From Bacteroidota bacterium (GTDB lineage Bacteria; Bacteroidota; Ignavibacteria; Ignavibacteriales; Melioribacteraceae): a DNA stretch of 53,511 nucleotides. Below the pieces are notes generated by a model. It was not told the DNA's origin, made no database searches, and saw only the letters and a program-made list of their open reading frames with translations. Location of the stretch: contig JAHJTX010000324.1 in the NCBI GenBank assembly GCA_018829545.1, positions 1-53,511 on the forward strand, in the 5' to 3' direction. Position 1 is the first letter of the stretch. Each line of letters opens with the position of its first letter. Shown here in pieces: positions 1 through 8,100 of the stretch. The translations under genes were made by a program, and so were the position numbers.

Positions 1-2
1 TG

Positions 3-3000
3 GCTGATACTCCAAGCGACGGTTTTTATACCTGGGGACAGGTGCCTTCAACGGCTTCCACAAATTGCAGAATTAGAATTAGCGATGTGATTGATGGAAC
101 CCCATTTGACATGAGCGATAATACTTTTACTATTGCGCCGGAACCGGAAATAAGAGTGATAACTCCAAACGGCGGTGAAACATGGCGCACCGGAGCGAGC
201 AATAATATTATTTGGACATCGACTAATATCGAAAATGTAAAACTTGAATATTCTACTAATAACGGCGCAACATGGCAGCTTATTGTTGATAATCTTTCAA
301 GTATCGGCTCATACACATGGAGCAGCGTGCCGGACGTAAATTCGTCTCTCTGCAGAGTAAAGATCAGCGATAACGATGACAACACACCTTATGATATTTC
401 CGATAACAATTTTTCAATTACAAATCAAATTGTGCAGGGTATTGCAATAATTTCTCCGAATGGCGGCGAAATTTGGGAAGCGAATACTTCAAAGAATATA
501 ACTTGGAGTTCTTCGGGAATAGATTCAGTAAAAATTGAATTCACTTCCAACGGCGGAAATACTTGGAGCACAATCACAGACAGTCTATCAAGTTCTGGTT
601 CCTATGATTGGAACGTTCCGAATATTAATTCAACTCAGGCAAAAGTTAGAGTTAGAGATTACAAAGATGGAGACCCTTCCAGCGAAAGCAATTCAACTTT
701 TTCTATTAAACAAGCCGGTTCTCTTTCATTAACAAAACCTACAAGCGGCGAAGTTTGGATGGCTGGAGAAACTTACCGTATTGAATGGACTTCTGATAAT
801 GTTGAAAAAGTAAAAATTGAATACACAACTACGAATGCAATCTATGATCCGGAAGCGACATATTTTGATGATCTCTGGTTCGATTTGGTAACTGACGCTC
901 CAGGCGCTTCAGGATATTATTCCACGCGATTTACAATTCCTTCAGCGGAATACAGAATTAGAATCAGCGATGCGCTACTCGGTTCTCCGGTTGATTTCAG
1001 CGGATTGTTTACCATCGAACCTCAACCCATTCGTGATATTACTATCGTTAAACCAAATGGCGGCGAAATGTGGTTTGCCGGTTCCAGCGATAATATTAAA
1101 TGGACATCTACAAATATAGAGCAGGTTAAGATTGACTACACTACAAATAACGGCGCCACGTGGGCAGTAGTTGTTGATACGACTGAAAGTGATGGATTAT
1201 ACGCATGGAGCCCTATTCCAAATGTAAGCTCGCTGCAATGCAGAATAAGAATCAGCGATATAACTGATCCGACGATTAAAGATGTTTCTGACGCTAATTT
1301 TGAGATCATTAAAGACAGCCAAATAATTCAGCTTACCAAGCCAAACGGAGGAGAATTTTGGAGCGCAGGAACAACGCAGGAAATCACGTGGAATTCCAGC
1401 GGATTAACAAATGTTAAAATTGAATACACCACTAATAACGGTATCGCATGGAATTCGATTGTCGCCTCAACTCCAAGTGACGGTCATTATACTTGGGCGC
1501 AAGTTCCGGCTTCCACTTCAACCAATTGCAAAATCCGTATTAGCGATGCCGATGACGGCGTTCCGTCTGACGACAGCGATGCGTTCTTTACAATTTCCCC
1601 CGAACCAGGAATCAGCGTCACATCACCGGTTGGAGGAGAGAATTTTATAGCCGGCGCGAGCACGAATATTACATGGGTTTCTGCAAATGTGGCAAATGTT
1701 AAAATTGAATACACAATTAACGGCGGAGCTGAATGGGTATCTATTATTGAATCAACTCCGAGTGACGGATTTTATATCTGGGATCCCGTTCCTATTGTAA
1801 ACTCTGCACTGTGTAAAATTAGAATAAGCGATGCGCTTGACGGTAATCCTTATGATGTATCTGCGGCTAACTTTACAATTACAGATCAAGTCACACAATC
1901 AATTACAATAATTTCTCCGAATGGAGACGAGGATTGGGAAGCAGGAACGAGTCAAAACGTTACATGGGTTGGCGTTGGTATTTCTACAGTAAAAATTGAA
2001 TTCACCACTAATAACGGTTTAATTTGGACTACAATCAGCAACTCAGTTACAAATTCCGGCGCTTATGAATGGAGTTTACCATCTAATCTAAATTCACCGC
2101 AGTGTAAAATAAGAGTTAGCGATAGTACGGATTCTAAACCGATTGATGAAAGTGATGCCGCATTTACGATAAAACCTGCCCAATCTATAACGATTCATAC
2201 GCCTGCCGCTGGAGATATTTTCAACGCCGGCGTTCCAATAACAATTACTTGGACAGCTACCGGAATGGAGAATGTAGGAATTGAGTACACAACTACAAAC
2301 GGGCTCGGCTCAATTGATGAACCGAATTTCTATACCGTTACTCCAACAACTGTAAATAACGGAAGTCTGACGACTAGTTTTTCTATTCCGTCTGATAAAT
2401 ATTACATTATTATGTACGACGCTAAGGATAAAACTCCACAGGCAAGAAGCGTTGGCAACTTTACGATTCTTGAACAGATTACGCCTAAAATAACGGTTAT
2501 AAAACCAAACGGCGGTGAAAATTGGTTAGTTGGAGAAACATTCGAAATTCAATGGTCATCGAACGGCGTTAATACGGTGAACATCGATTATTCCCTAGAC
2601 GGCGGATCAACTTGGAAATCAATAGCTGCAAATCAGCCAAGCTCCGGACTTTATAATTGGGTTGTTGATAATCCTGTTGATTTTAGATCCGATAATTGTT
2701 TAATAAAAATTGAAGATGCGAATAAAAATGCCGTTTACGATGAGTCCGATGATTTCTTTTCAATTCATCCTCAGCAGAAGATGGTAAGAGTTGTTCAACC
2801 CAACGGCGGCGAGGAATTCGATTATTCAAAAGGAAATTATATTAAATGGGAGTCCTCCGGTGTCGAATTTGTCGATATTAAATATTCTCTCAACAACGGA
2901 GTTAGCTGGCAGGCGGTTATTTCAAATTATCCTTCCTATGGCGCGTATGAATGGGATGCGCCGGATATAGTTACTTCTCTCGGCAGGATTAAGATAACTG

Positions 3001-3380
3001 ATTCCTCCGATCCAACTGTATCAGACATGAGTGATTCATACTTTAGTTTAATTGAAGGTGATGATCCGCCGGTTCCGTTCGTAATTCTTCTTGCGCCTGA
3101 ATCGGACAGCATTTGGACAATAACTCAAAACGCCGTTGTTAAATGGAGAAATTCACGCGATATTGTTAAAGTTGATATCGAATTATCAAGAGACAACGGA
3201 AATACGTGGACGTCAATAATTGTAGATTACACTGAATCTGCATGGGATAGAGAAAACAGCTACTCGTTAACGGTTACCGGTCCAGCGACAAATTATGCTC
3301 GTATTAAATTGGTTGGGAAGAGCGCTTCCGGCGGCACTTTAAAAGAAATATTCTCGGATGCATTTAAAATTGTACCGTAA
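3..3380 (+). CDS. Giant secreted PNGGE-repeat protein, 5'-truncated by window edge
   Basis: The frame is open from the first bases, so the true start lies upstream; the GTG at 42 is internal to a repeat. About 1125 residues are visible: eleven complete and one partial domain of roughly 90-100 residues. Each begins with a variant of PNGGE-x-W and contains I-x-W-S, V-K-I-E-Y, N-N-G-x-x-W, a G-x-Y-x-W turn and C-K-I-R-I-S-D. The pattern resembles the Ser-Thr-rich/Kre9_KNH-type beta-sandwich repeats of large bacterial surface proteins. Domains recur as a five-domain super-repeat. The protein ends directly after the last domain (DAFKIVP) with no T9SS C-terminal domain, unlike other exported proteins in this window. 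A role as a surface adhesin or matrix protein is inference from architecture; no catalytic motif is visible. A long hairpin follows the stop. Confidence 0.85.
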   Translation, partial: ADTPSDGFYTWGQVPSTASTNCRIRISDVIDGTPFDMSDNTFTIAPEPEIRVITPNGGETWRTGASNNIIWTSTNIENVKLEYSTNNGATWQLIVDNLSSIGSYTWSSVPDVNSSLCRVKISDNDDNTPYDISDNNFSITNQIVQGIAIISPNGGEIWEANTSKNITWSSSGIDSVKIEFTSNGGNTWSTITDSLSSSGSYDWNVPNINSTQAKVRVRDYKDGDPSSESNSTFSIKQAGSLSLTKPTSGEVWMAGETYRIEWTSDNVEKVKIEYTTTNAIYDPEATYFDDLWFDLVTDAPGASGYYSTRFTIPSAEYRIRISDALLGSPVDFSGLFTIEPQPIRDITIVKPNGGEMWFAGSSDNIKWTSTNIEQVKIDYTTNNGATWAVVVDTTESDGLYAWSPIPNVSSLQCRIRISDITDPTIKDVSDANFEIIKDSQIIQLTKPNGGEFWSAGTTQEITWNSSGLTNVKIEYTTNNGIAWNSIVASTPSDGHYTWAQVPASTSTNCKIRISDADDGVPSDDSDAFFTISPEPGISVTSPVGGENFIAGASTNITWVSANVANVKIEYTINGGAEWVSIIESTPSDGFYIWDPVPIVNSALCKIRISDALDGNPYDVSAANFTITDQVTQSITIISPNGDEDWEAGTSQNVTWVGVGISTVKIEFTTNNGLIWTTISNSVTNSGAYEWSLPSNLNSPQCKIRVSDSTDSKPIDESDAAFTIKPAQSITIHTPAAGDIFNAGVPITITWTATGMENVGIEYTTTNGLGSIDEPNFYTVTPTTVNNGSLTTSFSIPSDKYYIIMYDAKDKTPQARSVGNFTILEQITPKITVIKPNGGENWLVGETFEIQWSSNGVNTVNIDYSLDGGSTWKSIAANQPSSGLYNWVVDNPVDFRSDNCLIKIEDANKNAVYDESDDFFSIHPQQKMVRVVQPNGGEEFDYSKGNYIKWESSGVEFVDIKYSLNNGVSWQAVISNYPSYGAYEWDAPDIVTSLGRIKITDSSDPTVSDMSDSYFSLIEGDDPPVPFVILLAPESDSIWTITQNAVVKWRNSRDIVKVDIELSRDNGNTWTSIIVDYTESAWDRENSYSLTVTGPATNYARIKLVGKSASGGTLKEIFSDAFKIVP
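141..3062 (+). repeat. Five-domain tandem super-repeat, period 1461 bp
   Basis: Equivalent landmarks recur exactly 1461 bp (487 codons) apart: the PEP junction glutamate codon at 141 and 1602, and the SPNG start at 453 and 1914. The KPNGGE start at 1050 recurs at 2502 (1452 bp, small indels). Domains 1-5 therefore match domains 6-10 one to one, including the unusual longer domains 4 and 9, which share a TTTNA/TTTNG insertion. This indicates block duplication of five domains rather than only single-domain expansion. Confidence 0.8.
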
Positions 3381-3391
3381 TTTATAATTTT

Positions 3392-3431
3392 AGAGAGTCT
3401 TTGGATCTGATTACTACTCCAAAGATTCTCT
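3392..3431 (+). terminator. Long hairpin after the repeat protein
   Basis: A 14-bp stem (3392-3405 with 3418-3431, one G-U pair) closes a 12-base loop 11 bases after the stop codon at 3380. No clear T-tract follows, so it may be a terminator, a transcript-end stabiliser or a processing site. Its position between a long gene and the tRNA supports a 3'-end role. Confidence 0.5.
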
Positions 3432-3450
3432 TAGGATAAAACGGTGAGCG

Positions 3451-3485
3451 ATTTGTTTTTTGTCATTTGTAATTTATTGTTTTAT
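3451..3485 (+). repeat. Degenerate heptad repeat, five units
   Basis: Five consecutive 7-mers are in phase: ATTTGTT, TTTTGTC, ATTTGTA, ATTTATT and GTTTTAT. The array sits directly before the tRNA. The same heptad family occurs in opposite orientation at 48499-48526. Confidence 0.55.
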
Positions 3486-3486
3486 T

Positions 3487-3560
3487 GGCGCATTCGTCTA
3501 GCGGTCCAGGACGCCGCCCTCTCAAGGCGGAGATCACGGGTTCAAATCCCGTATGCGCTA
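3487..3560 (+). tRNA. tRNA-Glu (anticodon CTC)
   Basis: A full cloverleaf can be drawn. The acceptor stem is 3487-3493 with 3553-3559 (first pair G-U). The D-arm contains GTCTAGCGGTCCAGGAC. The anticodon stem CCGCC/GGCGG encloses loop CTCTCAA, giving anticodon CTC, which reads GAG. The T-arm is CGGG-TTCAAAT-CCCG. The discriminator base is A3560. CCA is not encoded; CAA follows. It lies just upstream of nth. Confidence 0.93.
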
Positions 3561-3635
3561 CAAGCGGGAGCACTCTGAATGTTGTTTCTAAAACGGAATG
3601 CTCCTTTTGTTTTTATTGAAGTAGAAAAGAATAGA

Positions 3636-4271
3636 ATGAAGAAACAAAAATCGAATGCAAAAAAAATAATGGATATTTTGAAAAACGAATATCCCGATGT
3701 AAAACCTGCGCTCGAATATTCCACTCCGTTTCAATTATTAGTGGCAACCATTCTATCTGCTCAGTGTACGGATGAAAGAGTAAACATTGTTACAAATGAG
3801 CTTTTTAAAAAGCTGAGGAATCCTTCTGATTTTGTTTCGGTTGGCAGCTCAGAATTGGAAAAGTACATTTTTTCTACAGGTTTCTATAAGCAGAAAGCGA
3901 AAAACATAAAACTCAGTTCGGCATTATTAATTGAAAAATACGGCGGCTCAGTTCCAAAAGAGTTTGAGGAACTTGTGAAACTTCCGGGAGTAGGCAGAAA
4001 AACCGCTTCTGTTATTGCTGGGAATGCCTTCGGAATTCCAGCAATTGCTGTGGATACGCATGTAATACGTTTATCTAATCTGCTGGGATTTGTACAAACT
4101 AAAAATGCCGAAAAAATTGAATTTGCCTTAAGGAAATTATTGCCGCAAAATTACTGGGTCGCTTCATCTCACTTGCTCGCAACGCATGGAAGGAGAGTAT
4201 GCATCGCTCGAAGACCAAAGTGTTTGGAGTGCGCAATCTTGGACTATTGTCCTTCATTCAAAAATTATTAG
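3636..4271 (+). CDS. nth: Endonuclease III (DNA glycosylase/AP lyase)
   Basis: Base-excision repair enzyme that removes oxidised pyrimidines and cleaves at the abasic site. The helix-hairpin-helix is LPGVGRKTA, whose lysine matches the family catalytic Lys. VDTHV carries the catalytic Asp. The C-terminal cluster C-x6-C-x2-C-x5-C (from CIARRPKC to the last Cys in DYC) is the [4Fe-4S] ligand set, so all key residues are present. I prefer the ATG at 3636 (MKKQKSNAKK), which gives about 211 residues, the usual length. An in-frame ATG at 3579 would add 19 unusual residues lying close to the tRNA. The HD-domain gene follows after 12 bases and is probably cotranscribed. Confidence 0.95.
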   Translation: MKKQKSNAKKIMDILKNEYPDVKPALEYSTPFQLLVATILSAQCTDERVNIVTNELFKKLRNPSDFVSVGSSELEKYIFSTGFYKQKAKNIKLSSALLIEKYGGSVPKEFEELVKLPGVGRKTASVIAGNAFGIPAIAVDTHVIRLSNLLGFVQTKNAEKIEFALRKLLPQNYWVASSHLLATHGRRVCIARRPKCLECAILDYCPSFKNY

Positions 4272-4283
4272 ATGAGGAATTAA

Positions 4284-4847
4284 ATGGATGTAATGAAAAA
4301 CCGTGAATTCTGTCACAATCTTTTGTGTGAATATACAAAGAATGAAAGCCTGCTTAAACATGCTTATGCCGTTGAAGCATGCGTGATTGCATACGCTAAA
4401 AAATTCGGAGAGGATGAAGCGATCTGGGGTAATGTAGCTTTACTGCATGATTTCGACTATGAGAGATTTCCCACAGCGGAGGAACATCCTTACAAAGGCG
4501 CGGAGATATTAAAAGAGAGCGGTTTCGATGAAGAGTTTATTACTGCAATTCTATCTCATGCTGATTATACCGGCGTGGCAAGAAATTCTCTTTTATCTAA
4601 AGTTCTTTTTGCGTGTGATGAGCTTGCCGGATTTATAACGGCGGTTACGTACGTTCGTCCCAGCCGGCAAATTGCTGAGGTAGGCGTTCATTCCGTTAAG
4701 AAAAAAATGAAGGACAAGGCTTTTGCGAGAGCAGTGAGCAGAGAGGATATTATGAAAGGCGCAGAAGAATTGGGAGTTGATTTGGATGAGCATATTGAAT
4801 TTTGTATAAGTGCCATGAAGGATTATAGTGAAAGATTGGGATTGTGA
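4284..4847 (+). CDS. HD-domain (HDIG-type) predicted metal-dependent hydrolase
   Basis: A 187-residue cytosolic protein with an HD-superfamily metal-binding pattern: LLKHAYAVE (first His), LLHDFDYE (HD pair), an EEHPYKGAEIL segment and LSHAD, followed by a conserved aspartate in ACDELAGF. The family is described as predicted HDIG hydrolase; the substrate is unknown and no second domain is present. A GAGG at 4274-4277 lies six bases before the ATG at 4284 and supports this start over the ATG at 4293. It follows nth by 12 bases, which suggests a short operon ending at the long spacer. Confidence 0.8.
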   Translation: MDVMKNREFCHNLLCEYTKNESLLKHAYAVEACVIAYAKKFGEDEAIWGNVALLHDFDYERFPTAEEHPYKGAEILKESGFDEEFITAILSHADYTGVARNSLLSKVLFACDELAGFITAVTYVRPSRQIAEVGVHSVKKKMKDKAFARAVSREDIMKGAEELGVDLDEHIEFCISAMKDYSERLGL

Positions 4848-4949
4848 GTGAGAGTATGATTAGGATTTTAATTGAACACGGATAACGCAGATTGTGCGGA
4901 TATCCGCTATAGAAGAGGATAGAGATTCGAATGCTATTTGATATAATTC

Positions 4950-4979
4950 CTTGTCCTAGTCCTTGTCTTGGTCATAGTC
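4950..4979 (+). repeat. Degenerate hexad repeat (NTNGTC x5)
   Basis: Five contiguous hexamers keep the same phase and end in GTC. They are non-coding and lie between the HD gene and porU. Confidence 0.5.
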
Positions 4980-5038
4980 GGGCTGTAGAAGTATGATTAA
5001 GAATAATAAAAGGATTATTACTAGGATTATTTATTGAC

Positions 5039-5068
5039 TTGACAATTTGTTAATAACTTGAGTAACTT
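5039..5068 (+). promoter_or_regulatory. Predicted porU promoter, shared with the 48890 operon
   Basis: TTGACA (5039-5044) precedes TAACTT (5063-5068) with an 18-base spacer. The wider blocks ACTTGACAAT and TAACTTTT are identical before the lipoprotein gene at 48890 (17-base spacer there). The -10 match to consensus is weak; the conservation is the main support. Confidence 0.5.
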
Positions 5069-5149
5069 TTAGCCCAAAAATGAGGAAAATATTTATAGAG
5101 AAAAACTGCTACGATTTTTGCATTGTTTTTAGTGAAATATTATCGCCAT
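5069..5149 (+). promoter_or_regulatory. Conserved leader shared by the two T9SS operons
   Basis: After TAACTTTT both leaders carry GCC, an A-rich stretch with GAGGAA/AAGGAA, GAGAAA-(2 nt)-YTGCTAC (5098-5112 here, 48744-48756 there), then TGTTTTTA and ATATTA. The order is conserved but the spacing is not. It may be an untranslated regulatory leader or part of an extended promoter. Confidence 0.4.
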
Positions 5150-5190
5150 ATTTGTACTAAATGGCATATATTAGAATATTTGAGGTAAAA

Positions 5191-8100
5191 GTGAAAATCA
5201 AATTCTCTATAATAAGTTTTCTATTTCTATTCGTATCAATACTCGCGTCCGGCGATTTACGAGTGTTATCATCAAACTCGGCTTCAATAACAATTGAATT
5301 CAAACCGCAAAATCTGGATTCTACCGTTATAATTATTCAGAATCAGAAGCATTATCAATTACATTTTAATAATGCGTTAACCTCATCACTCAACAGCGAT
5401 GGTGAAATTCCTTTCAGGAAAATTTCACTAGGAGTTCCATTAGAGACTGGGAACACAATTCAAATTATTGGTTCGGAGTATTCATTCATCGATGGAAAAT
5501 TAACTGCATCAAAAGCACAAAGCAGCAGTTTTAATGTTGATGAATTTCCGGAACATGAATTAGTGGAATTTGCCGAGTTCGGAATTTCGAGGGAATTAAG
5601 ATTGCAGTCTTTCAATATTTATCCCGTTCATTACAATAAAGAAACGAACAGAATTAAGTTCTATAAAAGCATTGTCTTTAGAGTAAATTATGGCGCCAAC
5701 AAAGGTGGTAAATTAATCAAAGATAAATTCGCGTTGAAAAATATACTAAACGCAGAAGCTGCAAAAAATTGGGGAACGGAAGTTAACTCATTACAAAAAG
5801 TTACAAATTCAGTTCTCTCAAGCGGAACGTGGTACAAATTCGAATCTCCCGATGAGGGTATTTACAAAATACCCCGCTCTCAGCTTACTTCTCTCGGAAT
5901 TAATGCAGACAATGTAGACCCACGCTCAATCAAAATTTATAATAACGGTGGAAAAGTTTTAAATGAGAAGGTCTCCTATAATTCGCCCAACGATCTTGTT
6001 GAGATAGCGATAAAAGTTGTTGGAGAAGAAGATGGTAAATTCGATGCAGATGATTACATAATTTTTTACGGACGAGGAGTAAATTTTTGGGAGTATGAAT
6101 CAGGCTCAATCGTAAGGCGGAAGCACTATTATTCTGAAAAAAATTTTTACTGGATTACTTCCGGCGGCAATAGCGGAATCAGAATTCAGAATTATACTTC
6201 TCTTAACGATAGCGCTCCTCTTATTCAAAATTCAACAAGGGCATTCGTTTTTGAGGAAAAGAATATTATAAACATTGGTAAAACCGGAAGAGATTATTGG
6301 GGAGATGAATTTAATTCTTCAATTAAATCGAGAACTTATCTGAATTCTCTTAACGGAATAGTTCCCGGAGAAAAAATTTACTATAACTTCTTATTTGGCA
6401 ATATCTCTTCTGCCAGCATGGTTTTAACTGTAACCGAAAACGGAAGCACAATATCCACAAAGGTATTACCCGGATATGAAGATCAGCTTTACATATTGGG
6501 AAAATATATTTCAGGTTCTGCTACCGCGCAAATCACACTTCCAAATGAGCGCAGCACGTTAAAATTTGCAGTAGCTGCTTCTTCATCCGGTGATAGAGCA
6601 TATATTGATTATTACGAGATAGAATACAAAAAATTGCTAAAAGCTTTTGAAGATAAGCAAACATTTTTCTCGTTGGACACATCGGCTGTTGTTGAATACA
6701 CTCTATCTAATTTTTCAACTAGCAGTATCAATGTTTTTGATGTTACCGACAATTCAAATGTTAAAATCATTTCCGCTCCAAAGATTAGCGGCGGGCAGTG
6801 CGTTTTTCAAAAGAGCGAACTAAAAAACAATGTCTCAAAATATTTAGCCGTTACTGAATCGGTTTATAAAAGTATAACCGGAATTACCAAAGTAGAAAAT
6901 TCAAACGTCAGCGGTATTACATCTGGCGCTGAGTATGTAATTGTAACTCACAAAAAATTTAAGGAACAGGCAGAACGGTTAGCTGATTACAGGCAAAACT
7001 CTGCCCCTAAGACTTTTTCCAGCGTGATAGTTTACGTTGATGAAATTTATAATGAATTTTCCGGCGGGCTGCAAGATCCAACCGCTATTAGAAATTTTTT
7101 GAAATATGCTTATCAAAACTGGACCGTAAAACCGTTTTTTTTGATGCTCTTTGGAGACGGCACTTACGACTATTTTGATAAAGAGAAATATTCAAACAAT
7201 TATGTGCCTACGTATCAAACGCAGGAATCGCTTTGGGAATTATTCTCTTACACGATGGACGATTATTATGGAAGGATAGTCGGAGATGATTTAGCTGCGG
7301 ATTTAGCGGTTGGCAGGCTAACGGTCAACTCGACAAATGAAGCTAAATATATTGTTGATAAAATAATATTATACGAAAGCAAATCGCAGCGAGGGTTGTG
7401 GAGAAACTCTATAACCTTAGTTGCCGATGATGGTTTGACTAGTAAGGGTAATGACGGAAGTGTTCATACATTTCAAAGCGAAAGATTAGCGACTACGGTT
7501 CTTCCTGCATACTTGGACAAGAATAAACTGTATCTTTCAGCTTATCCAACTACTATTACAGGATTGGGAAGAAGAAAACCTGGCGTTAATGCTGCCATAA
7601 TTGATGCCGTAAATAATGGCACACTAATAATGAACTTTATCGGGCATGGTAATCCTGAAGTTTGGACTCACGAATTTGTATTTGAAAAAGCCGTATCAAT
7701 ACCACAGTTCAAAAATGATAAATTCTTTTTCATTACGGCGGCAACTTGCGACTTTGGGAAATATGATGACCCTGCAATCCAGAGTGCAACTGAAGAAATG
7801 CTTCTTTTGAATAATAGAGGAATGATAGGCGCATTCACTGCAGCAAGGCTTGTTACCTCGTCTCAGAATGCAGCTATTAACGAAAAGTATTACTCAATGC
7901 TTTTTAGCAAAACATTATCCACTCACGGCGGAATGACCGTCGGCGAAGCGTATTATTTAACCAAGCGCGAAAAGACACAGGACAACGACGAAAAGTTTCA
8001 TTTGTTTTCTGATCCGGCGCTGCGGTTGAATCTGCCGACACTTCCCATAAATATTGATAAAGTCAATAACACAGTTCTTACGACAAATGTTCAGTTATCT

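Larger units (their letters stand above)
4848..5160. other. Gene-free spacer with short-period repeats and porU promoter
   Basis: No plausible gene was found. At about 4875-4907 there are ACACGGATAACG/CAGATTGTGCGGAT-type units ending in the perfect 12-base palindrome GCGGATATCCGC (4896-4907). At 4950-4979 five in-phase hexads fit N-T-N-G-T-C (CTTGTC, CTAGTC, CTTGTC, TTGGTC, ATAGTC). The last 120 bases carry the porU promoter and leader that resemble the region before 48890. Confidence 0.6.

Noticed and set aside
26-385. Minus-strand open frame opposite the repeat protein
   Set aside because: It is a shadow of the repetitive coding frame; similar minus frames recur opposite other repeats (for example 1487-1714) because the plus strand is repetitive.
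1-3380. CRISPR-like or direct-repeat array in the first 3.4 kb
   Set aside because: The periodicity is in-frame protein repetition of about 290 bases with diverged copies; there are no identical short repeats with unique spacers.
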